A DNA stretch of 64,000 bases from Maratus speciosus (Eukaryota > Arthropoda > Arachnida > Araneae > Salticidae), in the NCBI GenBank assembly GCA_963932465.1, contig OZ010794.1:445285502-445349501 (forward strand), in the 5' to 3' direction. A model generated the notes under the pieces. It was not told the origin of the DNA, searched no databases, and worked only from the letters and a program-made list of their open reading frames with translations. This document shows, piece by piece, positions 54,059 to 64,000 of the stretch; positions within the stretch are counted from its first letter, which is position 1; the number at the start of each line of letters is the position of its first letter. The translations under genes were made by a program, and so were the position numbers.

Positions 54059-54746
54059 AGAAAATTTTTATGCTTACGTCCGACAGCGTACACTCAACTC
54101 AACTAAATACATTTCAAATTCCTTTTCTACTAGAACATATTACCATCACGCTTATCTGTGCACTGAACCAGGAGTTTTTCAATATCTTCTAACTTAACTG
54201 AAATATTTCAAAAGATATAAAAAAATACATGTATTTTAATAAAAAGTGCAATTTTTCTATATTCGAATACCTACATATTAACAACATTATCACATAGAGC
54301 TTAGCTTCTAGTTCAAAACATAGTGAGTAATATTCAAGGCATTCTGACAAATTTTCACTGAAGTATATTGAAACATTTTATATAATGAAAATTATCGTAC
54401 ATGGAAATAACGGAAAAAATTATTTTCCCGAAATCGCATTTAAAGATTTCTTATCTATATTATTTCTTATTCATACAATTAATCTAGCAGTATCAATTAG
54501 GTTTTATTTGTGCTTTTATGTAAAAAAAATTAAGAAAATCACACCTATAAACATTGTTTACATTTTTCCTGGCCTTCCTGCTCAGTTCTGGTATTTGACT
54601 TATTACTTCCTGTTTGTTAAATTGATCATAACGCCTATTCCACAAATCTTAGAAATTAAATTAAAACGGATTTGGAATCGTAAATGATTGCTCCTTCAAA
54701 TAAAACAATATTAAAATTTTCCAAATTTTTCACTAAAGCGGCCATT
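54059..54746. other. No recognisable gene
   Basis: The 100-residue frame at 54385-54687 is rich in hydrophobic residues (about two membrane-like stretches), but its composition matches the AT-rich background and it lacks any known motif, so I treat it as chance. Confidence 0.35.
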
Positions 54747-54750
54747 TTAA

Positions 54751-54955
54751 CGTTATTTCTACCGGTGTCAAATGACACCCTTTAAAATTTTGATTTATGG
54801 TTATTTTATGCGTTACTTTTTTAATTAAAATAATCACAAATCCTTTTTAATACGCTGAATGCTTGACTAATGATTGTCTTAGTTTAAGAATTACAAATAA
54901 TACAACCACAAATCAAAATATCAAAAGGGATCATTTGACACCGGTAGAAGTAGTG
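54751..54955. mobile_element. 205-bp TTAA-flanked MITE
   Basis: TTAA occurs at 54747-54750 and 54956-54959. The ends CGTTATTTCTACCGGTGTCA and (inverted) CACTACTTCTACCGGTGTCA are followed by 'aatga'. Just inside the left end GTGTCAAATGACAC forms a small palindrome. The length matches the gag element (200 bp), and both contain TCTACCGG-type ends. Confidence 0.87.
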
Positions 54956-54959
54956 TTAA

Positions 54960-55979
54960 GGGGACAGTGGACCTTTATTTGGGTAAAAATCGACATTTCA
55001 TTTTGTGAGTACTATTATTCTCCATTTTGTACTACGTCATTCGTGGAAAGCCTCAGCCTTACCGCAAGCGGATGAGATTATTTTATGCAATGTAATAAGT
55101 GTTTTAATTTTTGTTTTCAAACATTTTTTAAACATTTGGAAAAATGGTTATTGTCCTCTGTCAGGGTAGGAAAACAAAAGCATATCTGAAGGTTTTTATT
55201 GGTTTAATCTGCATTTTATTCATTTTCTGATTGGTCTGTACAGTAATCTGTATTTCCCTTTACTTTCAACAGAGATGGACAACAGAGTGTTGCCACTATG
55301 ACAAAAAAGTAATAAAAACTACAAAAAAAATTAATAACTCAGAAACAAATTGAGATACAGCTTTCAAACAAATTGCATTTAAAAATACTTTTTTTTCTCT
55401 ATACGACGATATAAAAAGTAATATTGTGGGATGTTTAGAAGTTTAAGAAATAAATTTCATTTAAAATTGGCCGTCAGATTTCTTGGAAATCTGACGATGG
55501 AAAAGCCTTTTCCCGAACAGCCAATGAAATGCTTGGGTAATACGTAATTTTCAGGTGGATAATACGTACGAGTCGCAGGCGATTTCTCGCTTGCAATTTT
55601 TACGTGTAATAACACTATTAATGTTTAATTCATGGCGTACGTAATGTAGGATCAACTCCGTGCTATTTTTTTATGTCTTAAATTTTAGTCTTTGAAAAAA
55701 TCATTTTCCAAATGGTCGTTGTAATTTGTTAAATTGCATTTTTTTTTTGGCCTTTTAATATAATTTAAATCTGTTTTTCTTAGTACTGATGTTTCAGCTT
55801 TTTTTTTTTAATTTTTGAAATGCGCCTTGCTACTTAATTTTTGATCCAAATTCATGAAACTGATAAGAAAGAAACTGATAGTGCTTAAAAAGAAACTTCC
55901 CCAAGTATAAGAGAATCTAGAAAAAGCCTGGTTGAAAATTCATAAAATTCACGCTAGAAATAGAAGAAAATCAAAAACT
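54960..55979. other. No gene; one 11-bp-stem hairpin
   Basis: CGTCAGATTTC (55472-55482) pairs exactly with GAAATCTGACG (55486-55496) around a 3-base loop. The rest is AT-rich with homopolymer runs. Confidence 0.45.
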
Positions 55980-56345
55980 TGCATTTTTGGGTGTCCAGCT
56001 TATCAGAAATACAACTAAACAGAATATTGATCGCACAGTTTTTAGTAAGACTAACAGACCCAATGCCACTATTCCTTTCGATTGCAGTTGACCTATAAGT
56101 TACAAGTTAGCACCATTTAATTATTATATAAAAAAAGCATTTGAAGTTTGTTCAATCCATCTCCTAAAAGAAGAACTTCAGGCAATTAGAAAAATAGCAA
56201 TAGAAAGTAAAATTCCATCCCGCTTTACTAAAAAAATCATAAGCAAATTTAAAGTGGAAGATTATGGAAAGTGAAGCGCAGTTGTAGATAAAAGATTTAA
56301 ATTTTGTAAAGTTAACTACATTCCAAGGCCTTTAGGTAGATTTCG
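55980..56345 (+). pseudogene. Penelope-like reverse transcriptase fragment
   Basis: Plus-strand translation gives FLGVQLIRNTTKQNIDRTVF, then RPNATIPFDCS, KLAPFNYYIKKAFEVCSIHL and LKEELQAIRKIAIESKIPSRF. A CKVNYIPRPL block follows. The same blocks appear in the larger fragment at 33239-33500, so both belong to the same class. Stops interrupt it (for example after PFDCS) and no endonuclease domain follows. It is a second, more truncated insertion of a Penelope-like element. Confidence 0.75.
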
Positions 56346-56455
56346 TATGAAATACTACCTATTGGCGTCGTTCCTATGTTGGAATTTCTGAAACATTTTT
56401 GCAGATCTACACCGATCATGACCCCTAGAACCCAAAACCACAATCAGTAAAAAAC

Positions 56456-56504
56456 TTTATATATATATATTATGTTTGTGTATCTATCTATATATATATA
56501 TATC
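56456..56504. repeat. AT-rich microsatellite (TATA/TATC)
   Basis: Mixed TA and TATC repeats around 'tgtttgtgtatctatctat'. No function is apparent. Confidence 0.75.
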
Positions 56505-56589
56505 ACTTTCTTCTGGACACGATAACTTCCACAATTCTACACAAATCTCTTCCAAACTGATACATAAAATCAAGGGGCATAAAATCTCG

Positions 56590-57140
56590 GTCAAGTTCGT
56601 GAATGGGCAAAATCGGACCAAGGGGATAGAAATAGGGAGGGGTTTTGTGAAAACAGAAAAAACCCCATAACTTCTTAATTTTTGTACATATCAAATCAGT
56701 TTTAAGTTTTTAATACTTCTAAAAATAGGACCAAAAATTTATGTCCCACAGATTTTTGATAAAATTAAAAATGGGCTCAAGTGGCGCAAAAAATAGGATT
56801 TATGGGAGAAAAAAATTCATAACTTCGTCAATTCTTGACATATCAAATCCAATTAATTTTATTATACATCTCCTTAATATTATCTACAACTTTTGTATTC
56901 ACAAGTTTTTGATAGGACAAATTCGTACCGAAAAAAAAATTAAAAACGAAAACAAAAAAAGGGGGGTGAAGAAGAAAAATTTCTATAACTCCGTCAATTC
57001 ACAAGATATAAAATCCCCATGCATTTATCATATACCTTCTTAATATTGTCTTCAACATTTATATAGACAAGTTTTTGATAGGACCAATTCTTACAGCAAA
57101 AACAAATTAAAAATACATAGCGGTTGAAGAAAAAAATTAT
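56590..57140. repeat. Array of about 160-bp units, roughly three copies
   Basis: Units share 'ataacttcgtcaattcttga', 'catatcaaatcc', 'cttaatattatctacaac' and 'agtttttgataggacaaatt', in that order. Frames over this region are incidental. Confidence 0.75.
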
Positions 57141-57742
57141 CTTATTAAGAATGTATTCAAATCCAAATTGCTTATTTTCTTACTCATTTTTAAATTAATT
57201 TTTGCTCTCAAACGCGTCCAATTGATAAATTCTCTTCTTTAGAAACTATATAATGTACCGTAATGATCGATTTTTTGATAGAGGCAGAATATATTTCAAA
57301 AAATTATGTCAAAGTGACCATTTTTAACAGAATTTCTCGAAGCTATTTTGTTAGAGACGAAAAAATATTGCCCTACTGAGAAAATAATTGTTTATTAATC
57401 AAGTTTCAATTAATTAAAAGAAAAATAAAAACACATGTCGCTAATAAATCTTTTCAAAAATCACGTCAGCAAGTTTCGTATTTTTTCTATTAAAAATTAA
57501 TCTGAAAATGTGCCAGAAAATTTCGAGTTTTTGAGCATGGAAAAGTAATTTTTTTTCAATACCGCCTTAACATGATTCTGACAAAACCAGCTATTATATA
57601 AAAATGAAATAAAAACTCATCAAAAGCGGCCAGATAAAACTGTTAAAGTGGATTTATATCTAATCATGATTCAGTTTTTGTTGGTGCAATTAATATATTT
57701 AACTTCGAAATCTACCTCCGCCTGTAAACCGGGCCGGGCGGG

Positions 57743-57743
<1 letters not shown>
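57141..57743. other. No recognisable feature
   Basis: AT-rich. A short GC-rich stretch (57718-57744, 'ccgcctgtaaaccgggccgg') directly precedes a long T run and may be the edge of a reversed retroelement. Confidence 0.4.

Positions 57744-57746
<3 letters not shown>

Positions 57747-57780
<34 letters not shown>
57747..57780. repeat. Poly(T) tract
   Basis: A T run of more than 30 bases adjacent to the GC-rich 'cgggccgggcgggaa'. A reversed SINE or retrocopy with a poly(A) tail is possible, but no body is recognised. Confidence 0.8.
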
Positions 57781-57781
<1 letters not shown>

Positions 57782-57782
<1 letters not shown>

Positions 57783-58229
57783 TATTTGAGATAGAGCTTT
57801 AAACTTTTTTGTACATATTCTTTATTATATATGTGATAAATCTGCGCGTGGAATTAGCCTTCAGGTTTTTTGTTATTTAAAAAAAATAAAAGTATATGAA
57901 GATGTGTCAGATTTCATCGTTTTACACTATATATATCAGTAAAAAAATTATATAAATGTAATATTAAAGGTATGTAAAAATCCATGCGTAGTCTTGTGTA
58001 ATATACATTTGGGAAATCATTAAAAAATTGGGTTAAAAAAATTTAAAGTTGTAGTAATTTTATAAAGTTCAAATTTTTATAAACTTTTTAAAAATTTTAA
58101 TTAAATATGCAGTTAATTATTTTTTTTTTCAAAATGTACTTTTAGATGAACAGTGAAATCCAATGAGTTCTCCATTTCAACCATATTTTTTTAAAATAAA
58201 CAAAATTGTTGAAAAGGTAAACTGACCAC
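57782..58229. other. No recognisable feature
   Basis: AT-rich DNA with homopolymers up to the TTAA at 58230. Confidence 0.4.
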
Positions 58230-58959
58230 TTAAGGGGGTCCGGGACACATTTTAAAATAATTTTTATTTATTGAGTTAAAATTCTGAATTTTTTTGTGAT
58301 GGTTAACCTTATCATTTGTAAACAAAATCACATGATAAAACTTCTCAGAATTTAAAAAAAAAAATTAATTTAAAATTTATTCAAAAAGTGGGGTAATTTA
58401 AAATCATTATAACTCTAAATATTATTTATAGAATTTATTTTTTTTTTCATTTAAATAAACAGAAATATATAAATTTTAATTTTGATTCAGCATTTTTTAA
58501 AATATTAATTTATTAAAAAAAAAAAAAAAAAATATTTAACAAAAAAATTTCAAAAAAAGTGGTGCAACTTAAAAAAAAAATCATATTTACAAAAGTGAAT
58601 TTTTTTTTTTCAAATATGCTGAATCAAAATTAAGTAAAATAATTGAAAAAGATATGTCCAAGTTTGAGCCCTGTATCTTTAACGGTTCTCGAGTTATAAG
58701 AATTTAAATATGAGAAATGGTGAAAAACCCTCTCATGAAGAAAAACGCATTTTTACAAGAAGTCGTCTCCATTACAGCCATTGCTTGAAAGAAAGATTTT
58801 GAAAACAAATTAAAACAAAATAAAACAGGCCCCTTCATAAAATTCCTTTTAATAAAAAAACCCTTTCATACAATTGCTTTTCATAAAAAAAAAAGAAAAG
58901 TGCCCAACTAAACTGATGGCATTGAGCTCACAGGCTATTCACACTAATTGTATATTATA

Positions 58960-60486
58960 CACTATGATGCAAAAGTTTAGACAATGAAGAAATTCTTACA
59001 TACTTTGAAAAATATTTATTCAATTTTCAAATCACTGCTTGAAATTAATGTGCTGTACATATAAACAATATTTATAACAAAGAAAAGTGGAATTGTGCAT
59101 ATTGCAATAAATTAAATGGTAACAAAAATAAACTGCTGTCTCAAAAGTTTAGACACAAATTAAATAAAATCGAAATAAACAATTTTTAAAACCTGGTTGC
59201 GCATCCATGCTTATGTATTACGTCATATACACGAGATTGCATGGAAGAAACTAAATCTTGCATAGTTTGTGGATCGATATCGTACCATGCATTCTCAATA
59301 GATGTCTTAAGTTACTTTTCAGAAGAGTATTGTCTAGCGTTGCTATAAACTTTGCGACACATGATGCTCCAAAGGTTTTCTATAGGGTTAAGATCTGGGC
59401 TACATGCTGGCCAGTCGAGAACTCTTATATTATGGGAATTAAACCAAGATTTTGAATGTTTTGCAGTGTGAATTGAAGCATTGTCTTGCTGAAATTCCCA
59501 CTGAGGACCCCCTAGAAGCTCAGCAAATGGCAGTAGGTTTTCTTCTAATGTCTGTGTATAATGCTGTGAAGTTTGACGACCACTGGTGAAGGTCAGAGAT
59601 ACTTGTCCATTATAGCAAAAGGCTGCCCAAACCATCACCGAGCCCCCTCCTTGTCTGCGACTAAAAAAACGTCCAGGTTCCTTCCGCAAGTCATGCCAAT
59701 ACGATAAACAACCATCTGGACCATCCAGATTCCACTTTTTTTCATCGCTAAATATGACTGACTGCCATTTCTCTCCATATGACATATGCTTTCGAGCTCA
59801 CATAAGTCTTTGTAACTTATGATGTGGTTTCAGAGCTGGTTTCTTCTGCATTTTGCTATAAACGATTGTTCCTTTTTCCAAAATTCGTCTACGAATCGTA
59901 TCCTTTGATACAGAGAGTCCCGATGAGCTTTAAACTCCACGTACGCTCATTTGTTGAGTACTCGCTAGTCTTTGTATCAGGCGATCCTCTCGTACATTTG
60001 TCACACGTGGCCTCCCAGACCGACATTTTGCTTTATATTCGGAACCACTCGATAAAACTCGATAAATAGATTTTTTTGACCTATTAATAATAGCAGAAAT
60101 TTCAGAAACGCTCTTCCCTTCACCTTTCAACTGCCAAATCCTTGAAACCTCATTCACTTGAATTTCTTTAGCTCTCGGCATGTCGACTATGAAGCGCAAT
60201 CGTTTGCAGAACTTAAGTACTCCAAATTTGTGACATCATCGATTCTAAATTTGCATATGCCAGCGAATATTCAAAGAAATTTAGAATAGTGTCTAAACTT
60301 TTGCGACAAGCACATTTGAATTTTTATGAAAAAAAATTAGTATTATAGCAAATAAAACGACTGTCTTTTGTACATAGCATTTTAAATCAGTTTTTGAATA
60401 TATTTACAGGTTTTTGTAATTCTGACGTCATAATTCTACATTTTAAAGCTGAATGACGTCATTGTCTAAACTTTTGCGTCATAGTG
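58960..60486 (-). mobile_element. Tc1-like transposon, both ends present, 1527 bp
   Basis: TA duplications lie at 58958-58959 and 60487-60488. The termini are CACTATGATGCAAAAGTTTA and (inverted) CACTATGACGCAAAAGTTTA. Inner copies 'caaaagtttagacac' (about 59143) and 'gtgtctaaacttttgcgac' (about 60288) give an IR/DR structure. Family C copy 1 preserves the empty target. The transposase gene occupies most of the length. Confidence 0.95.
59186..60199 (-). pseudogene. Tc1-like transposase (D,D34E type), three in-frame stops only
   Basis: The Met at 60199 opens a frame of 338 codons ending at TAA 59186-59188, the normal family size. N-terminal helix-turn-helix: VSRIWQLKGEGKSVSEISAI and RSKKSIYRVL; then a GRPR hook (RSGRPRVT). 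The catalytic blocks are FSDEKKWNLDGPDG, QGGGSVMVWAAF, WEFQQDNASIHTAK and WPACSPDLNPIENLW, so all three acidic residues are present. Nonsense codons lie just after MSVRGV (about 59930), before ARKHMSYGEKW (near 59797) and at 59312-59314. No frameshift was found, so this copy has only point decay. Confidence 0.95.
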
Positions 60487-60524
60487 TACTCTTATTTTAA
60501 AGAATAATGCCCCTCAAAAAAATA

Positions 60525-61395
60525 AGTGAAGGGGAATTAGCCCCCGTTTCCCCCTTTATACTTAACCAGTGAACTTCCTAATCTAATCAGGGAAGCTCCT
60601 TATCATAATAAACCGGTATACCAAATTTGGAGCAAATCGAATAATCCTGCAAAAAAATCCGTTTATCTAAATTAAGGGGGTGGAATAGCCCCCCTTTATA
60701 CTTAACCAATGAATGCCCAAAACGAATCAGGGAAGCTCCTTAACATAATAAACCTGTATACCAAATTTGGAGCCAAGCGAATAATTCTGCATGAAAAACC
60801 CGTTTATATAAATTAAGGGGTGGACTAGCCCCCCTTCCCCTTCTATCCTTAACCAATGAACCCCCAAAACTAATCACGGAAGTTCTTTAACATAATAAAC
60901 CGGTATACCAACTTCGGAGCAAATCTAATCATTCTGCATGAAAAACGCATTTATCTAAATTAAGAGGGGCGGGCTAACCTCCTTTTTCCCCCTTTATCCT
61001 TAACCAGTGAACCCCCAAAACTAATCAGGGAAGTTCCTTAACATAATAAACCGGTATACCAAATTCGGAGCAAATCGAATCATTCTGCATGAAAAACCTA
61101 TTTATCTGAATTAAAAGGGGTGGACTAACCATCCTTTTCCCCCTTTATCCTTAACCAATGAACTCCCAAAACTAATCAGGGAAGTTCCTTAACATAATAA
61201 ACCGGTATACCAAATTCGGAGCAAATCGAATGATTCTGCATGAAAAACCAATTTATCTGAATTAAGAGGGTGGACTAACCCCCTTTCCCCCCTTTATCCT
61301 TAACCAATGAACCCCCAAAACTAATCAGGGAAGCGCCTTATCACAATGAACCTAGAAAAAAATTTTGAAGCAAATCGGATGTTTCTATCAAGAGC
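60525..61395 (+). repeat. Core array of family C, about six 145-bp units
   Basis: Each unit has 'cccctttatccttaaccaat', 'aaaactaatcagggaagttc', 'aacataataaaccggtatac' and 'caaattcggagcaaatcgaa'. Neighbouring units are more alike than they are to copy 1's units, which suggests local homogenisation. The GGGG/CCCC-rich phrases stand out from the background. Confidence 0.88.
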
Positions 61396-61699
61396 TATCG
61401 CGTTACGTACATACATACATACATTCATCAGGCTTTGATGGCCTGTGAGCTAAAAATTAATGTTTTTTGTAATAATTCAGATAGAAACATGATTTTAATG
61501 TCATTTTAAGCAGGAAAAAACAGAGAATTTATTTATGAAATAAAATGTTTTTGCAAAATTTGAAGATTTTTGTGTCCCGGACCCCCTTAAATGAAAAAAA
61601 AAAAAAAAAGAAAGAAGCTTTAATATTTGACTTGAAGCACTAGTTATTCTTGAACTGCATTGTATAAAATATTAATTATTCTTGAAATAATAATAAACC

Positions 61700-61815
61700 A
61701 GTAAGAAACATCACATGTATAAAGCATAGATTATGAAACACTTTTCAACACATTCAGAATTTTGTAACGAAATTTCATAGCCTAATAAGATGAAAGACGG
61801 TGTCTAAGTGAGGAA
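61700..61815 (+). repeat. 5' fragment of array-type repeat family B
   Basis: 'aaagcatagattatgaaaca', then 'cttttcaacacattcagaat' and 'aagatgaaagac' match the start of family B at 28030 and 42227. The array does not follow, so this is a truncated copy. Confidence 0.65.
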
Positions 61816-62736
61816 ATTCTGTGTCTGTTTGTGGCAACTGAAGTATTTCTTTTCTGTTGAAAGTAAGGGGAAAAAAAAAGAAAATAGTCAATTGCTGTAT
61901 CTTTTAGTTGCCATTTTTTCATAAAAACTGAAAAAAAAAATTGAAATTAAAATACTTGGAGGATTTTCTTAGATAAAACTAAACGTTTTAACACAAATGT
62001 GCCCCCCCCCCCCCAAAAAAAAACAACAACATAAATTACGGCAATTTTTACTCTCCGTACTGAGATTAGGATCTCGAGTTAAGAGTGCGACTGTTCACAT
62101 GCAAAGATTTTGCTGACAATCGTGACATCACGTTTTGAGTTAAAATGATTTTAAAATGATCAAATTAAAATACCAATTTTTAAAAAAGGGTGTGCGGGTA
62201 TGAGAGGTTAATTTTTAAATTTATTTCTATTGCGTGGAGCTCGATTAAGAAAGATTAATCCGTTTGCCCTTAAAACATCATAAAGAGTTCATCTCTTTCT
62301 TACGACTAATATTCCGTAAACAAAAATAAAACTTCCTCTGTGATTAAATAAATAAAATAATGTAAATAAAGCACAAATTTAACAGACATATAATTGCATA
62401 TAATAACTACGCGATTAAAGCTCTGAAATTATCAGGAAATAAAAGGAGGCCGCAAGCAGCAAAATCTTAGGCTAATAACTCTTAGCATGCGGCTAATACG
62501 AAAAAATCGCTTTTGTAAATTTCAAAAGTTTATTTGATTGTATAATTCATATTTTCATATGAAAATTGCTTTTTTACTTTTAGTAGGCAATCTAAAAAAT
62601 ATATTGCATGTAAACAAAAAAATAATTTTCAATTAAAAAAAAAGGGTTTTCACCTATATTCTGCAGCCCGGGAAGCCCGGGTTATTATTATTACTATTAT
62701 TACTTACTATTATTACTAATATTATTATTATTATTA
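61816..62736. other. No gene; dispersed repeat E and ATT microsatellite
   Basis: 62350-62700 is another copy of repeat E (compare 51597-51970), ending in 'ctgcagcccgggaagcccgg' and then an irregular ATT tract to 62736. A C-run lies at 62002. No coding signal was identified. Confidence 0.5.
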
Positions 62737-62904
62737 CAGTCTAACCCCGTTATAGCGAACCCGGTATATAACGAACTCATGGATATAACGAACGAAAAGT
62801 TTGGTCCCGCCGGTTTCCTAATGTATTTAATGCTAACTTATCATTTTATAGCGAACCTCCGAGAAACGGCTATAACGAACATTTTTTTTCAGTCCCCCAC
62901 TGAA

Positions 62905-62936
<32 letters not shown>

Positions 62937-63391
62937 TTTGTGGAAACAGAACTTCGACTCTAATTTCTTAAGAAAATGTATGCCGTTCAGTGAACCACGG
63001 TGCAAATCAGCGGTAAGTCTGTTTATTAAAGGGTAAAAAAACAACTGCATTCTTTCCCTTTTACGATAGTCACTCTGCAGGTGTGATTAACAATTAAAAC
63101 AACAGTTAAAGGTAAAATGAATTTATTTCCATTTGTCTTTATTTTTAGTTCATTTAATTAGTACTGTGTCAGTTTAATGTAATCAATTTTTGTCAATTTT
63201 ATTAATTAATGATCATTTTTTAATACATTTTATATTTTTTAATACATTGTTATTGAATACACATAGCAACTAATGAGCTATACATTTTGTGAACTCTAAT
63301 ATTTTTCTTAACTGTTTGGATATAATGAACCACCGGATATAGCGAACAAAACCTTTGGTCCCTTGGAGTTCGTTATAACGGGGTTCGACTG
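62737..63391. mobile_element. Tigger-type TA-flanked MITE, 655 bp
   Basis: TA lies at 62735-62736 and 63392-63393. The termini are CAGTCTAACCCCGTTATAGC and (inverted) CAGTCGAACCCCGTTATAAC. Repeated 'ggatataacgaac' motifs occur near both ends, a common pattern in pogo/Tigger elements. A T run of about 25 bases lies inside. No transposase is encoded; the 85-residue open frame across the T run is spurious. Confidence 0.9.
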
Positions 63392-63393
63392 TA

Positions 63394-64000
63394 TTACAAT
63401 TTATTGATTATTCTACATGTATACAAATGTTTGATAATGCGGTTTAATTATGGTTTTTTTCTACTCCTAATAATATTCGTTAAACTGAAATATTCGTTAA
63501 AGTTATTCTCGTTATAACGAGATTCTACTGTATACATTATTTTTAATATTCTTTAAATTAAAAGAAAAATGCTATAATTTTGTGCCTTTGATTTCAAAAT
63601 TATTATTATTATTATAATTTATTGATTATCCAATATGCACACATTTGTTAGATAACGCGGGGATTTTTCAGAGTTGCGATGTTGTGAGATATGAATCTGC
63701 TCAGAGAAAAATGTAAACAATCACACTAGAGGGGAAAAAAGTAATTTTATTTATATATTAAGGACATAATTTTTCTCTCCTCATTTCCAAGACATGATTT
63801 ATGTAGAGGTCATTATTACGGTCATAAAGAGATTAATGAAATAATAATAGTGTAATGTTTAAGTTGATTAATGTTTTACATTAAAATAACTACTTTCAGA
63901 TCATCAGACACGTTTATAACTAGATTCTGTTAAATATGCTCTGTACCTTATTTCTTCATGTCTCATTTATCAGAGATTTTTTCAAAAGATTCATGAATTA
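63394..64000. other. Solo Tigger-type end, otherwise featureless
   Basis: 63505-63530 ends 'tcgttataacgagattctactg' followed by TA. This is a terminal repeat of a second Tigger-type family; its left partner was not found. ATT repeats are near 63600-63616. No gene is visible to the window end. Confidence 0.5.

Larger units (their letters stand above)
58886..61452 (+). mobile_element. Array-type repeat, family C, copy 2 (contains a Tc1 element)
   Basis: It has the same 5' segment (gagctcacaggctattcac) and 3' hairpin (caggctttgatggcctg, to 61452) as copy 1. A TACATACA microsatellite (about 61407-61425) lies beside the hairpin. The array is longer than in copy 1. A Tc1 element sits at the site whose empty form is 'gtatattatactctt' at 29503-29517 in copy 1. 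Confidence 0.87.
58234..61586. mobile_element. TTAA-flanked element, host of nested insertions
   Basis: TTAA occurs at 58230-58233 and 61587-61590. The ends GGGGGTCCGGGACACA are exact inverted copies. After removing family C (58886-61452) about 0.8 kb remain, all AT-rich and non-coding. The G-rich termini differ from the CCC-type ends of the other TTAA elements here. Confidence 0.85.

Noticed and set aside
54385..54687. 100-residue hydrophobic frame as a small membrane protein
   Set aside because: Isoleucine/phenylalanine/lysine richness is expected from AT-rich DNA, and no supporting motif or neighbouring gene structure was found.
60525..61395. CRISPR-like repeat array
   Set aside because: Units of about 145 bp are homologous throughout with no short repeat plus unique spacer pattern, and the setting is eukaryotic.
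62779..63036. 85-residue frame inside the Tigger-type MITE
   Set aside because: It is translated from terminal repeat motifs and a poly(T) run; there is no transposase signature.

Overview
This is an AT-rich nuclear stretch of an animal genome. It appears to contain no intact host protein-coding gene. Everything recognisable is mobile DNA, and much of it is nested. A BEL/Pao LTR retrotransposon, Penelope-like fragments, mariner and Tc1 relics, Tigger-type TA elements, Helitron-like ends and tRNA-derived SINEs occur together. That mix fits an arthropod, possibly an arachnid such as a spider. The organism assignment is inference, because no host gene or ribosomal sequence is present.

Layout. 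1-5280: short repeats, including a 133-bp near-perfect hairpin, a tRNA-like unit inside a 55-bp inverted repeat, a reversed array element and a DDE transposase scrap. 5284-8360: a minus-strand Tc1 relic split by a frameshifted mariner (5870-7188) and by a palindromic element with three tRNA-like units (7483-8316). 8400-14636: mostly anonymous AT-rich DNA with a Helitron-like end, diverged repeats and a minisatellite. 14637-16015: a foldback element holding a SINE and a Tigger relic. 17480-25510: a Tc1 relic split by a BEL/Pao element (17876-24580; paired 449-bp LTRs, 5-bp target duplication) and by a TTAA-flanked foldback element. The BEL gag region is itself split by a 200-bp TTAA element.

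25653-27146: a second Tc1 relic. 28030-31240: two array elements; the second contains a TA-flanked MITE and a SINE. 32917-34560: a tandem array interrupted by a Penelope-like fragment with a GIY-YIG-like end. 36198-38215: a SINE and a 1.6-kb Tc1 element with both ends. 39300-48060: array elements, a hairpin-bearing tandem duplication, and a Tigger-type element with another MITE inside it. 49854-56345: TTAA elements, a 158-bp MITE, a Helitron-like element and a second Penelope-like scrap. 58234-61586: a TTAA element containing an array element containing a nearly complete Tc1 element. 62737-63530: Tigger-type ends.

Two themes stand out. First, three unrelated-looking repeat families share one architecture: a short 5' segment complementary to a 3' terminal hairpin, a central array of roughly 145-bp units, and a tetranucleotide microsatellite beside the hairpin. 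This resembles Helentron-associated (HINE) and pearl-type elements. Second, at least seven elements with different termini sit between TTAA or one-mismatch TTAA sites. Target duplications and empty paralogous sites within the window let much of the insertion order be read directly.
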